Origin: Chloroflexota bacterium
Lineage (GTDB): Bacteria; Chloroflexota; Anaerolineae; Aggregatilineales; Phototrophicaceae
Assembly (NCBI GenBank): GCA_003696565.1
Contig: RFHA01000146.1
Location: 1-35,498, forward strand
Length of the DNA stretch: 35,498 nucleotides
Direction of reading: 5' to 3'
The position numbers were made by a program, and so were the translations under genes. Of the stretch, positions 9,018 through 18,047 are shown in pieces. Each line of letters begins with the position of its first letter. The first letter of the stretch is position 1. The notes below the pieces were generated by a model that was not told the DNA's origin, did not search any database, and worked only from the letters and a program-made list of their open reading frames with translations.

Positions 9018-11618
9018 TTAATCATCCATCAACCGCTTCAGTTCATAAAGCTTGGTTAACGCTTCAATTGGGCTAAGATTATCCGGTTGTAAAGCTTTTA
9101 ATGCTTCCAACGCCGGGTGTGGCTTTACATCAAAAAAACTCATTTGCTGGGGTGGATGAGATCGATTCGTAGCCCCCTGTCGCCCATTGCCATTTTGCTC
9201 CAGTTCAGCCAATAACTCCCTTGCCCGCTCCACCACTGGACGGGGCATCCCAGCTAATTGTGCAACATGTACGCCATAACTGCGATCTGCCCCACCAGGG
9301 ACAACCTTATGCAAAAACACCACATCTTCCCCGCTTTCTGTTACAGCCACATTGTAATTTCTCGTTCGCGGTAAAACATTCGGCAAATCAGTCAGTTCAT
9401 GATAGTGTGTTGCAAATAGCGTGCGGCAATCTAGACGTGGGTTGTTATGGATATATTCCAACACCGCCCGTGCAATCGCTAACCCATCATAAGTCGATGT
9501 CCCACGCCCAACCTCATCTAAAATCAGCAAACTCCGGCGTGTACTACCAGAAAGCAGCCGGGCTGTTTCTACCATCTCCACCATAAAGGTACTTTGCCCA
9601 GCATGGATTTCATCCTGCGCGCCAATACGGGCAAAAATACGATCCACCAAACCGATTGTCGCTTCATCTGCCGGCACAAAACTCCCAATTTGTGCCATCA
9701 GCGTGATGATTGCAACCTGCCGGATATATGTTGATTTGCCGGACATATTTGGTCCCGTAATGATATGAATGCGGTTCATGCTATCAAAATGCGTATCATT
9801 AGAGACGTATCGCACACCCTTATCCAGCAATTTTTCCACCACCGGGTGACGACCATCTCGAATAATCAAAGTATCATCCTCAGTCAATACAGGGCGGACA
9901 TACCCCTCCCGCAGCGCAACCGTCGCTAAAGAAAGAAACACATCCAAATGTGCAATCGCCCGCGCTGTTCTAATCAATGAATTCGCATACCGACTCAAAT
10001 CATTACATAACGCCTCAAAAATATCCCGTTCCACACTTAAAATCTGTTCTTCGGCATTTAACACCAGCGTTTCATAATCTTTTAGTTCCGGTGTGATGTA
10101 GCGTTCTGCATTAACAAGTGTCTGTTTGCGGATATAATCATCGGGGATTTTGCTTGTATGCGCATGTGTCACTTCAATGTAATACCCAAAAACCTTGTTA
10201 TATCCCACTTTCAACGTCGGGATGCCTGTTCGCTCACGTTCGATTGGCTCAAGATTAGCAATCCAATCCCGCGCGTGGGCACTCCGGTTGATAATATCAT
10301 CAAGCTCTTTTGAATAGCCTTGTCGAATAATACCAATTGTATTAAGCGTAGCCGGCGGCTCATCCACCAATGCCCGTGCAATATGCTCACGCACTTCATC
10401 ACATGGATCAAGCCGCTCTAATAACGCCACTAATGCCGGTATGTTGCCTATCAAATCACGAATAAGCGGGATTACCTCCAAACTGGACTTCAACCCAATC
10501 AGGTCACGCGGACCAGCCCGCCGCACCAGCAAGCGATTCGTCAAACGTTCAATATCAGAAACCCGCTTCAGCGCATCAAGTAACTCTAAACGGATCGCTT
10601 CGTTCTGTGTCAAAGATTCAACAGCGTCTAAACGCGCATTTAAGCGATGAATATCTAATAAGGGTTGGTTAATCCAAGTATGCAGCAATCGCGCCCCCAT
10701 CGCCGTCACAGTATGATCCAAAACCCCTAACAAGCTGCCTCGTGTTGTACCGCCGCGTATCGTGCGTGTTAGCTCCAAATTCCGCCGCGTAAACTGATCT
10801 AACACCATAAAATTTGCCGTTGAATAAGCGCGGATTGTCGTAATCTGTGCTAGATTACCCATCTGCGTATCCCGCAGATACATCAACACCGCACCCGCCG
10901 CGCTAATTGCATGTTGCTGCCCGCTTAAACCATATCCATCAAGTGTACGCACCCGGAACTGATGCATTAATGCGTCCTGCGCCGTGTCAAACTCAAATCG
11001 CCAATCGGGCACAGATGTCATATGCATACCTTCTGGCAAAGTAATTCGTGATGCCCAGCTTTCTGGCACAATTACCTCACGCGGGTTCAACCGCGCCAGT
11101 TCTTCTAACACCAATAACCCAACGTTATCCCCCGAAAATTGCGTTGCAGCAAATTCTCCAGTGGAAATATCCGCATATGCCACCCCTGCCTGCTGCCACA
11201 CCCCACTTGCCGCATCCCCAACTGGCAGAACAGCTAACAGATAATTTGGCTCATCTTCCGGCAACATATCCGCTTCGATAATCGTACCTGGGGTAATCAC
11301 ACGTACCACTTCTCGTTCAACGGGTCCACGCCCATCCGGTTGGGTCATCTGCTCACAAATCGCAACGTGGTACCCCTTTTCTACCAGACGCGCAATATAT
11401 GTCTCCGCCGCATGATGTGGCACCCCTGCCATCGGTACTTTATCGCTACTTTTACCGTATGTCCTAGCAGTCAATGTTAAATCTAATTCACGTGCAGCGA
11501 CTTCGGCATCTTCATCAAACATTTCATAAAAGTCGCCTAAACGAAAAAATAAAATACAGTCCTGATACTGCGCTTTTATATCAAGATATTGTTGACGAAC
11601 AGGTGTTACTCGTGACAT
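9018..11618 (-). CDS. mutS: DNA mismatch repair protein MutS
   Basis: Recognises base mismatches and small loops as a dimer clamp and recruits MutL. The 866-residue length matches MutS1. The N-terminal mismatch-reading motif is DFYEMF with Phe30 and Glu32. Connector, core lever and clamp regions follow. The ATPase shows Walker A (GPNMSGKST, 622-630), the ST(F)MVEM signature near 676-682, Walker B (LLILDEVGRG, 697-706) and the ATHYHEL switch (736-742). Near the C-terminus, QMSFFDV (about 828) resembles a beta-clamp binding motif. The ATG at 11618 is preceded by a weak AGTAGG. The gene is divergent from the ROK kinase and no mutL is in the window. Nothing looks degraded. Confidence 0.98.
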   Translation of the reverse strand: MSRVTPVRQQYLDIKAQYQDCILFFRLGDFYEMFDEDAEVAARELDLTLTARTYGKSSDKVPMAGVPHHAAETYIARLVEKGYHVAICEQMTQPDGRGPVEREVVRVITPGTIIEADMLPEDEPNYLLAVLPVGDAASGVWQQAGVAYADISTGEFAATQFSGDNVGLLVLEELARLNPREVIVPESWASRITLPEGMHMTSVPDWRFEFDTAQDALMHQFRVRTLDGYGLSGQQHAISAAGAVLMYLRDTQMGNLAQITTIRAYSTANFMVLDQFTRRNLELTRTIRGGTTRGSLLGVLDHTVTAMGARLLHTWINQPLLDIHRLNARLDAVESLTQNEAIRLELLDALKRVSDIERLTNRLLVRRAGPRDLIGLKSSLEVIPLIRDLIGNIPALVALLERLDPCDEVREHIARALVDEPPATLNTIGIIRQGYSKELDDIINRSAHARDWIANLEPIERERTGIPTLKVGYNKVFGYYIEVTHAHTSKIPDDYIRKQTLVNAERYITPELKDYETLVLNAEEQILSVERDIFEALCNDLSRYANSLIRTARAIAHLDVFLSLATVALREGYVRPVLTEDDTLIIRDGRHPVVEKLLDKGVRYVSNDTHFDSMNRIHIITGPNMSGKSTYIRQVAIITLMAQIGSFVPADEATIGLVDRIFARIGAQDEIHAGQSTFMVEMVETARLLSGSTRRSLLILDEVGRGTSTYDGLAIARAVLEYIHNNPRLDCRTLFATHYHELTDLPNVLPRTRNYNVAVTESGEDVVFLHKVVPGGADRSYGVHVAQLAGMPRPVVERARELLAELEQNGNGRQGATNRSHPPQQMSFFDVKPHPALEALKALQPDNLSPIEALTKLYELKRLMDD

Positions 11619-11650
11619 AGATAACCTACTAACAAGGGAATATTGATGTT

Positions 11651-11679
11651 ATTCTAACAGGCGAAAAATTTCGCAACAA
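11651..11679 (-). promoter_or_regulatory. Candidate mutS promoter
   Basis: On the minus strand TTGTTG (11674-11679) and TAGAAT (11651-11656) are 17 nt apart, placing the start of transcription about 25 nt before the mutS ATG. The -35 is a partial match only. Confidence 0.4.
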
Positions 11680-11685
11680 CCTGTT
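11656..11685. repeat. Nested palindrome in the mutS/ROK divergent region
   Basis: An outer aacagg/cctgtt pair surrounds an inner gcgaaa-aa-tttcgc palindrome (11661-11674). It overlaps the candidate mutS promoter and lies 22 nt before the ROK gene, so it could be an operator for one or both genes. This is inferred from symmetry only. Confidence 0.4.
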
Positions 11686-11707
11686 TTTCATTTGGATGGA
11701 GCAGATT

Positions 11708-12676
11708 ATGACACCTTATGTAATTGGCGTTGATCTGGGTGGAACGCGCATCCGGGCAGCGCGTTTAGACCCAAACCTCAAAATTTTGCACCGTGTTGAA
11801 ACTTTAACCCTAGCACACCAAGGCTTAGAGCCAACCCTTCAACGCATTCAAGACCAAATCCGTCAAGTGATGACTAACACTGAAGAGTGCCTCGGAATCG
11901 GCATCTCCGCACCTGGTCCACTGAATCCTGAAACTGGTGTGATCGTCAGCCCACCCAATTTACCCGGCTGGCACGATGTCCCACTTGGCAACGTTCTTCA
12001 TGAAACCTTTAATATCCCAATTTTTGCTGGTAACGATGCTAACGTTGCCGCCCTAGCAGAGGCAGCTCTTGGAGCCGCGCGTGGATACCGCCATGTCATT
12101 TATGTCACTGTCAGCACAGGAGTCGGTAGCGGTATTATCACAGATGGGCGGTTGTTGCTTGGTAAATCTGGTCTCGCCGCAGAAGCCGGGCACATGCAAA
12201 TGCTAGTTGGAGAACGAGTGTCCTCTCTTGAGCTAGAAACCGCTGGACCAGATATGGCAGAACAGGCAAAACAGCGCATCAAAGCTGGGGAACATTCCGC
12301 CCTCTTTGAGATGGTCAACGGCAAAATTGATCAAATTGATGCGGCAACTATCGGCAAGGCTGCCCAAAATGGCGATCCGCTTGCCCTTAGCATTGTCACC
12401 CGTAGCGGCACAATCTTAGGGCTTGGCATCGTCAACTTGCTACATCTGTTCAATCCAGAAATTGTTATCATTGGCGGTGGGGTCAGCAATTTGGGCAACT
12501 TGTTATTTGATCCCATGCACGCTGCTATTCAACAATATTGCATCGACGATGCCTATTGGAAAGACACTATCTTCACCACACCAGACTTAGGAGAAGATGT
12601 TAGTATCTATGGTGCAGCTGCCTTAGTTATCACCGATGGGGGCAAAAAACCCCTTGAAATGCAATTCAATAATTAA
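11708..12676 (+). CDS. ROK-family sugar kinase (glucokinase-like), zinc motif absent
   Basis: This 322-residue protein belongs to the ROK family, which phosphorylates glucose, N-acetylglucosamine or related sugars with ATP. The phosphate-1 motif DLGGTRIRAAR (9-19), GNDANVAALAEA with catalytic Asp110, STGVGSG (136-142) and the C-terminal IIGGGVS are intact. The usual ROK signature, GH followed by CxCGxxGCxE, is missing: after Gly161-His162 the segment is about six residues shorter and has no Cys. The protein therefore probably does not bind structural zinc. I preferred the ATG at 11708 because GGAG lies 6 nt upstream; the ATG at 11696 has no such site. There is no N-terminal helix-turn-helix, so it is a kinase rather than a repressor. 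Substrate cannot be told from sequence. Confidence 0.88.
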   Translation: MTPYVIGVDLGGTRIRAARLDPNLKILHRVETLTLAHQGLEPTLQRIQDQIRQVMTNTEECLGIGISAPGPLNPETGVIVSPPNLPGWHDVPLGNVLHETFNIPIFAGNDANVAALAEAALGAARGYRHVIYVTVSTGVGSGIITDGRLLLGKSGLAAEAGHMQMLVGERVSSLELETAGPDMAEQAKQRIKAGEHSALFEMVNGKIDQIDAATIGKAAQNGDPLALSIVTRSGTILGLGIVNLLHLFNPEIVIIGGGVSNLGNLLFDPMHAAIQQYCIDDAYWKDTIFTTPDLGEDVSIYGAAALVITDGGKKPLEMQFNN

Positions 12677-12688
12677 AACAACCACCTT

Positions 12689-12716
12689 GTTGCCAAGAGA
12701 TCAATCTCCTGGCAAC
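12689..12716 (+). terminator. Hairpin after the ROK gene
   Basis: A 12-bp stem (gttgcca-a-gaga / tctc-c-tggcaac) with one A·C mismatch and a TCAA loop lies 12 nt past the ROK stop. No T-run follows, so it is a weak terminator or a processing hairpin. Confidence 0.45.
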
Positions 12717-12813
12717 ATCTCACTTATCCCATGTACGTTTTTGTCACGTTTCACAATTATCCTTAAATCAGTACACACCCACAGAAACTTTTATTACATA
12801 GTTTTAAGGATTT

Positions 12814-12838
12814 AAGGAGCAGAATCATGATCTATTGA
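12814..12838 (+). promoter_or_regulatory. Perfect Shine-Dalgarno with three-codon ORF in the M16C leader
   Basis: AAGGAG (12814-12819) is followed after 7 nt by ATG-ATC-TAT-TGA (12827-12838). A small palindrome (tactg-aaat-cagta) and a T-rich stretch come next, about 60-100 nt before the peptidase gene. It could be a leader mini-ORF, the debris of a lost gene start, or chance. A partial promoter (TTTACA at 12865, TAAAGT at 12888, 17 nt apart) lies downstream. Confidence 0.3.
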
Positions 12839-12942
12839 TTTACTGAAATCAGTAGGTTTTCTTCTTTACACTAAGACCTATCTAACGTAAAGTTCGTTAT
12901 ACTACGTTTTATATCGCTTAAAATCATTTGAAAGGATGCATA

Positions 12943-15846
12943 ATGAGTCACGGCTTTGAGTTATTACGTGAACAAAAAATTCCTGAACTCAATAGTACCG
13001 CTAAATTATATCGCCATATCAAAACCGGCGCAGAACTTCTCTCTATCGAAAATGATGATGAAAATAAATGCTTTGGCATCACCTTCACCACACCACCAGA
13101 GGACAACACCGGGCTACCTCATATTCTGGAGCACTCTGTACTCTGTGGATCACGCAAATATCCCGTTAAAGACCCCTTCGTCCAATTACTAAAAGGGTCA
13201 CTGGCGACGTTTGTCAACGCCATGACGTTTTCTGATAAAACCATGTATCCCGTTGCCAGTCAAAATCTAGCGGATTTTTATAATCTGATTGATGTCTATC
13301 TGGATGCTGTATTTTATCCCAATATCTCACCAGAAGTCCTTAAACAAGAAGGCTGGCATTATGAGCTAGAAAACCCAGATGCACCACTGACCTATAAAGG
13401 CATTGTCTTTAACGAGATGAAAGGTGCTTATTCCTCACCAGATGATTTACTCGGGCGTGAATCTCAAATATCCATTTTTCCAGATACCGTCTATGGAGTC
13501 GATTCCGGCGGTGATCCAGCCTCTATTCCAGACCTAACCTATGAGCAATTTAAAGCCTTTTATGATCGTTACTATCATCCCTCCAATGCTCGGATTTATT
13601 TCTACGGGGATGATGATCCTGAAGAACGCCTACGTATCATCAATGACTATCTAAAAGATTTTGACCGGCTAGATGTCAATGCCAAAATCGAACTCCAGGC
13701 AAAATTTGATGAGCCGCGCCGCATTGTCAAAAACTATGCTGCCAGCGAGGATAACAAAAACAAAGCCTATATCACTCTCAACTGGCTGCTACCAGAAACG
13801 CATAACACCCAACTCGTCCTCGCTTTTCAAATTCTAGAACATATCCTTGTCGGTACACCCGCCTCCCCACTTGAAAAAGCCTTGCTTGAATCCGGCTTAG
13901 GGGAAGATGTCATCGGCTCGCTCGATTCAAATATCCGTCAAATGATGTTCACCCTAGGGATGAAAGGCGTAGACACTCACAACGTCGATCAAGTAGAACA
14001 CCTCATCCTACAAACACTCCAATCATTGGCAGATAGCGGCATTGACCCCAAAACCGTACAAGCATCCTTAAACACCATCGAATTCCAACTGCGAGAATTT
14101 AACACCGGTGGTTTCCCACGGGGATTAGTGATTCTCATTATGGCATTCAATACATGGCTCTATGATGGTGACCCAATCGAAGCACTCCGCTTTGAAGCCC
14201 CACTCCAGGCAATTAAAGAGCAAGTAGCATCTGGCGAAAAACTGTTTGAAAGCCTCATCCGTGAACACTTATTAGATAACCCACATCGCACAACTGTTAT
14301 CCTAGAACCCGATACACAACTCAGCCAAAAATTAGAAGCTGAAGAGCGCGCCCGCCTAGATGCAATCCGCGCCACATTAAATGAAAATGACATCCAGCGA
14401 ATCATCCAAGAAACCATCCAACTACGGGAATTACAAAACACACCGGATTCGCCAGAAGCACTCGCCACACTGCCATCCCTCACCCTAGATGATCTGGACA
14501 AGAAAAATAAAATCATCCCACTAGAAGAATTAACCCTAGCCGATGTGCCTGTACTGTATCATGACCTGTTCACAAACGGCATTGTTTATCTTGATCTCGG
14601 GTTTAATCTAAAAACCCTTCCGCAAGATTTACTCCCTTATTACGCTCTGTTTGAGGCGTTGTTATTCCAAACCGGCACTCATCATGAAGACTATGTTTCA
14701 CTTATCCAACGCATTGGACAAAAAACCGGCGGCATCTATGCCACAACATTCTTATCTGAACGGCGCACCGGAACAGGCACCGAATCCTGGCTTTTCTTAC
14801 GTGGTAAATCCACCTTAGAACAAATAAATGACCTACTAGAGATCATCCGCGATGTCTTATTTGAGATTGACCTGAAAGATCAAGAACGCTTCCGTCAAAT
14901 CATCCTAACTGAAAAAGCCAAACTAGAAGCCTCCATCATCCCCGGTGGACATCAATTTGTAGCGCGTCGCCTAGCCGCACACTTCACCCCCTCCGGTTGG
15001 CTAGCAGAACAACTCAGTGGGCTGGACTATCTCTTCTTCATCCGGCAAATCACCAACGAATTTGAACAAAATTGGGATCAAATCGTCCATAAACTAGAGA
15101 CTGTCCGCCAAACACTTGTGAACCGCCAAGCTATAATTTGCAATGTTACCCTCGCCGCGGATGATTGGAAGACCGTTGAACCGCGCCTCAAAACTTTCTT
15201 GGAGGCGTTTCCCAAGCAAGCATTTACCCCAACCGTTTGGCAACCTCAATACATCACCCATCATGAAGGGCTATTGATCCCTGCACAAGTGAATTATGTC
15301 GGCAAAGGTGCCAATTTATTTGATCTAGGATACACATTACACGGTTCGGCACAAGTTATTTCACGTTATCTCAATACAACTTGGTTGTGGAATCAAATCC
15401 GTGTTATGGGCGGTGCATATGGCGCATTTGGCTTATTTGATGCAACATCTGGTGTATTCCGCTTTGTGTCTTATCGTGACCCGAACCTACTGCAAACACT
15501 CAATGTTTATGATCAAACAGCGGATTTCCTCAAAGCTCTAGAAATAGATCAGGCTGAGTTAACGAAAGCCATTATCGGGGCTATCGGTCAAATGGATACT
15601 TATCAACTTCCAGATGCTAAGGGATATTCATCTCTATTGCGTTATTTGATTGGCTATACTGATGAGCTACGCCAACAAACACGTGATGAGGTTCTATCAA
15701 CTACGCTAAAAGATTTCCACACTTTTGGGGATGTATTGGAAGCAATGAAACCCTCAGGGCATGTTGTCGTCATTGGCTCACAAAATGCTATAGAAGCCAC
15801 CAACACCACTTACCCAGGTTTACTCAATCCACTGAAAATTCTCTAA
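12943..15846 (+). CDS. M16C metallopeptidase, presequence-protease (PreP/Cym1) type
   Basis: A 967-residue zinc peptidase of the insulinase superfamily, subfamily M16C, as in mitochondrial PreP, which degrades unstructured peptides inside a closed two-half chamber. The inverted zinc motif HILEH gives ligands His60 and His64 and base Glu63; the third ligand is probably Glu158 in FNEMKG, 98 residues on, much like plant PreP. YPVKDPF and TFVNAMTFSDKTMYP are typical of the subfamily. The M16C-associated middle domain and the inactive C-terminal half complete the normal length. No signal peptide is seen, so it should be cytoplasmic. I chose the ATG at 12943, 6 nt after AAAGGA, over the upstream TTG at 12928. 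It is monocistronic. Confidence 0.93.
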   Translation: MSHGFELLREQKIPELNSTAKLYRHIKTGAELLSIENDDENKCFGITFTTPPEDNTGLPHILEHSVLCGSRKYPVKDPFVQLLKGSLATFVNAMTFSDKTMYPVASQNLADFYNLIDVYLDAVFYPNISPEVLKQEGWHYELENPDAPLTYKGIVFNEMKGAYSSPDDLLGRESQISIFPDTVYGVDSGGDPASIPDLTYEQFKAFYDRYYHPSNARIYFYGDDDPEERLRIINDYLKDFDRLDVNAKIELQAKFDEPRRIVKNYAASEDNKNKAYITLNWLLPETHNTQLVLAFQILEHILVGTPASPLEKALLESGLGEDVIGSLDSNIRQMMFTLGMKGVDTHNVDQVEHLILQTLQSLADSGIDPKTVQASLNTIEFQLREFNTGGFPRGLVILIMAFNTWLYDGDPIEALRFEAPLQAIKEQVASGEKLFESLIREHLLDNPHRTTVILEPDTQLSQKLEAEERARLDAIRATLNENDIQRIIQETIQLRELQNTPDSPEALATLPSLTLDDLDKKNKIIPLEELTLADVPVLYHDLFTNGIVYLDLGFNLKTLPQDLLPYYALFEALLFQTGTHHEDYVSLIQRIGQKTGGIYATTFLSERRTGTGTESWLFLRGKSTLEQINDLLEIIRDVLFEIDLKDQERFRQIILTEKAKLEASIIPGGHQFVARRLAAHFTPSGWLAEQLSGLDYLFFIRQITNEFEQNWDQIVHKLETVRQTLVNRQAIICNVTLAADDWKTVEPRLKTFLEAFPKQAFTPTVWQPQYITHHEGLLIPAQVNYVGKGANLFDLGYTLHGSAQVISRYLNTTWLWNQIRVMGGAYGAFGLFDATSGVFRFVSYRDPNLLQTLNVYDQTADFLKALEIDQAELTKAIIGAIGQMDTYQLPDAKGYSSLLRYLIGYTDELRQQTRDEVLSTTLKDFHTFGDVLEAMKPSGHVVVIGSQNAIEATNTTYPGLLNPLKIL

Positions 15847-15871
15847 TGGCAACATACTTAAAAATATCTGT

Positions 15872-15895
15872 GTGGGGGGAAAACACTTCCCCCAC
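15872..15895. terminator. Bidirectional hairpin between convergent genes
   Basis: A G-rich/C-rich stem of 9 bp (one G·T pair) with a 6-nt loop lies 26 nt after the M16C stop and 9 nt before the stop of the convergent secreted-protein gene. There is no clear T-run. Confidence 0.55.
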
Positions 15896-15903
15896 CACCT
15901 CAT

Positions 15904-17418
15904 TTAATCCTCTAATCGCCACACCCATGTGTTAGTAAACTGACAATTTGATGATACTGAGTCAAAATTCAACACCACATTCCCCACACCCCCCGCCGGC
16001 AAATCAACAGATAGCACGCCGGCAAACGTCTGGTTAACATAGAAATACAGCGTATCATCATATGTCACAATCACTAAATCCGACGGATTCGTCACATCCC
16101 ATTCCGGGTTTTCATCATAAATACTCGGCGAAAACTGATCACCTGAACGCACTGAAACACCATAGCCCCCAGCATTATCCACATACGCAACTGCATATGA
16201 TGTATCGTTTTGGTTCGCAAATAACAACCCACATCCCACCACACCGTTAGAAACAGGGGCAGCTAGCTGAACCGTTGTACCCATCACAAATTGTCCAAAA
16301 AACGTTGATTCAACCAATGGCAGCCGCACCACTCCAGGCGAGCTTGAACCGATAAAACTCTCATCGATTTCCCATGCTAGCTCACCAATCGGTGGGATAA
16401 CCCCTCGCCGTGCCAAATCCCGTACAGTCTGGCGCGCATTCCCCGGCGTAATTTGTTCTGGAAATATCCCACCTTCAACATAAGACACGGGTGTCGTAAC
16501 AACCAAATCATCAACCGTCACCGCCATATCACTACCCACTGCGTTGGCTGTTAATAGCGCAACCCCAACCGTGCCCATCGGTACCGCATCCCGCACACTG
16601 ACCAAAAATTGCCCATTATAAAAAAGATCAAACGTATCACCGTAAACCATCACCGCCACATCAAAATCGGTATCCCCCGCCACAATCGCTGGATGCGTGT
16701 TCCAGTCTCTCAACACACGATCCGTCCCGTTTTCTATAGCCGTAAACCGGAAAAAACCCTGTTCGTTAATCAGAAATTGATAGTAGTTTTCTATATCCTG
16801 GTAGCCAACAACTACTCCAACACCCCAACCATTACGTCCGGTCACATTCTGCACTGTTAAGCGGGCATAGTAAGTTCCTGGCAATTGCAGCGCATTATTT
16901 ACAAATACCGCCCGATGATTAACACCCTCGGCTTGTAAACTCGCTAGCCCATCCGCCACAGAGGAGGCAACCAACCCAGCCCCTTCCCATTCCCCTTCAC
17001 TAACAAACCGCTCATCCACCACAAACTCCGCATATCCAGGTATTCGCGTTAACAAAAACTCGCCTGTCGCTCCATTGAACCCACTCACTACAACTTGATA
17101 AGTTCCATTGCGTGGAATGGTAAAGGCTTCAATTAATGCATCTCGGGTTGCAGGATAGTTATAATCATCATTCCGCACGATCACCACACCCGCTTCATCC
17201 AACACTGTTATAACAGGATCAAATCCGTTTTGCCCCTGTACCCGAAAAGATAACACCTCATCCCGCCAACCAAAAAATGACCATACCGCACGATCATCCG
17301 GCGAGTCAATCACACCATTCACCGCCACGTTATAAGGTAGTGTCTCTTGCGCTTCATTAGAAGCACAAATCATTAACCACGCTAATAACACCACCACACA
17401 ATACTTTATGGCATCCAT
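15904..17418 (-). CDS. Exported PPC-domain protein with two LamG-like domains
   Basis: This 504-residue exported protein of unknown function has a hydrophobic N-terminus (5-18) and either a Sec signal peptide or a poor lipobox (LMIC, 15-18; Ile before Cys is atypical). A bacterial pre-peptidase C-terminal (PPC) beta-sandwich follows, about 30-127, with DPVITVLDEAG and GTYQVVVSG. Two beta-rich regions, about 135-310 and 345-500, look like concanavalin/LamG-type or DUF1080-like folds; both have a 'Y.FLIN/YV' type strand pattern and may be duplicates. There is no catalytic motif. Its start overlaps the end of the membrane-protein gene by 13 nt with GGGAG 11 nt upstream, so it is third in a three-gene operon. 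A surface or glycan-binding role is inference. Confidence 0.65.
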   Translation of the reverse strand: MDAIKYCVVVLLAWLMICASNEAQETLPYNVAVNGVIDSPDDRAVWSFFGWRDEVLSFRVQGQNGFDPVITVLDEAGVVIVRNDDYNYPATRDALIEAFTIPRNGTYQVVVSGFNGATGEFLLTRIPGYAEFVVDERFVSEGEWEGAGLVASSVADGLASLQAEGVNHRAVFVNNALQLPGTYYARLTVQNVTGRNGWGVGVVVGYQDIENYYQFLINEQGFFRFTAIENGTDRVLRDWNTHPAIVAGDTDFDVAVMVYGDTFDLFYNGQFLVSVRDAVPMGTVGVALLTANAVGSDMAVTVDDLVVTTPVSYVEGGIFPEQITPGNARQTVRDLARRGVIPPIGELAWEIDESFIGSSSPGVVRLPLVESTFFGQFVMGTTVQLAAPVSNGVVGCGLLFANQNDTSYAVAYVDNAGGYGVSVRSGDQFSPSIYDENPEWDVTNPSDLVIVTYDDTLYFYVNQTFAGVLSVDLPAGGVGNVVLNFDSVSSNCQFTNTWVWRLED

Positions 17419-18047
17419 GTGGAGAAAGTCTCCCGCATATACAAAACAAACCGCATAAAATCCTCATTTAGCATCTCCACCCCATCAATTCCACGTGCCG
17501 TTTCTGCCATCAAAATACGCCGCTTTTGACCTGCCAGGCGTAAATCTTGCTCCTTCTCTAAGTCACGTCGAGTGCCCGTCAGTTCAAAAAATATGTCTTT
17601 AAATGGCAAAGCATCAAACGCTTCCGGTGACATCAATGTAAACACAGGAAGATAGACATCATCCTGCTCAAAATTGATTGCCACCATATACCAACCTTTT
17701 GGCACGCGCGTCCGGCGTTTCGTCGCAAACCGCCAAGCGAGAACATTCACCTGTCCCCCTGGCTTAATTGCCCGCATCGGTTTGCCGCCAAATTCAAACG
17801 CTAAGCGGTCATTTTCTACAACCAACCGCCGGTTCGATTTCCACACTCGTCGCAGAACGTTCTCCGTCACCAGGGTAAGAACCGTCGCCACGCCTAAACC
17901 ACCAAAAATCCCAATTAAACTGCACGCCCCTAACGAAAACACCGTGCTTAAAACTGCAAAACCACCAATAAACCCAATAAAAAACGCAGCCACTACCGCT
18001 AAACGTAATCCAGCTGGTTCGGGGTCAATTAAGAACTCTTCTCGCAT
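17406..18047 (-). CDS. Uncharacterised membrane protein with two N-terminal helices
   Basis: I do not recognise this 213-residue protein. Residues about 16-37 and 41-62 form two hydrophobic helices joined by a very short turn. The remainder is soluble and mixed: a basic, beta-like part (65-130) with WYMVAINFEQDD, and a helical C-terminus (150-213). The layout resembles small 'PH-like' bacterial membrane proteins in which a hairpin of two helices precedes a beta domain, but this is only a resemblance. Its ATG shares one base with the methyltransferase stop (TAATG), and its 3' end overlaps the next gene by 13 nt. The overlaps argue for co-translation and a shared membrane or envelope task. Confidence 0.55.
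   Translation of the reverse strand: MREEFLIDPEPAGLRLAVVAAFFIGFIGGFAVLSTVFSLGACSLIGIFGGLGVATVLTLVTENVLRRVWKSNRRLVVENDRLAFEFGGKPMRAIKPGGQVNVLAWRFATKRRTRVPKGWYMVAINFEQDDVYLPVFTLMSPEAFDALPFKDIFFELTGTRRDLEKEQDLRLAGQKRRILMAETARGIDGVEMLNEDFMRFVLYMRETFSTWMP

Noticed and set aside
9221-9586. Plus-strand open frame inside mutS
   Set aside because: Antisense to the ATPase domain of mutS, which is intact; His/Pro/Gln-rich shadow translation.
11696-11707. Upstream ATG of the ROK gene
   Set aside because: It would use up the GGAG that is well placed for the ATG at 11708, and it has no ribosome binding site of its own.
14160-14516. Minus-strand open frame inside the M16C gene
   Set aside because: Ser/Arg-rich antisense shadow of a well-conserved peptidase; no start signal.
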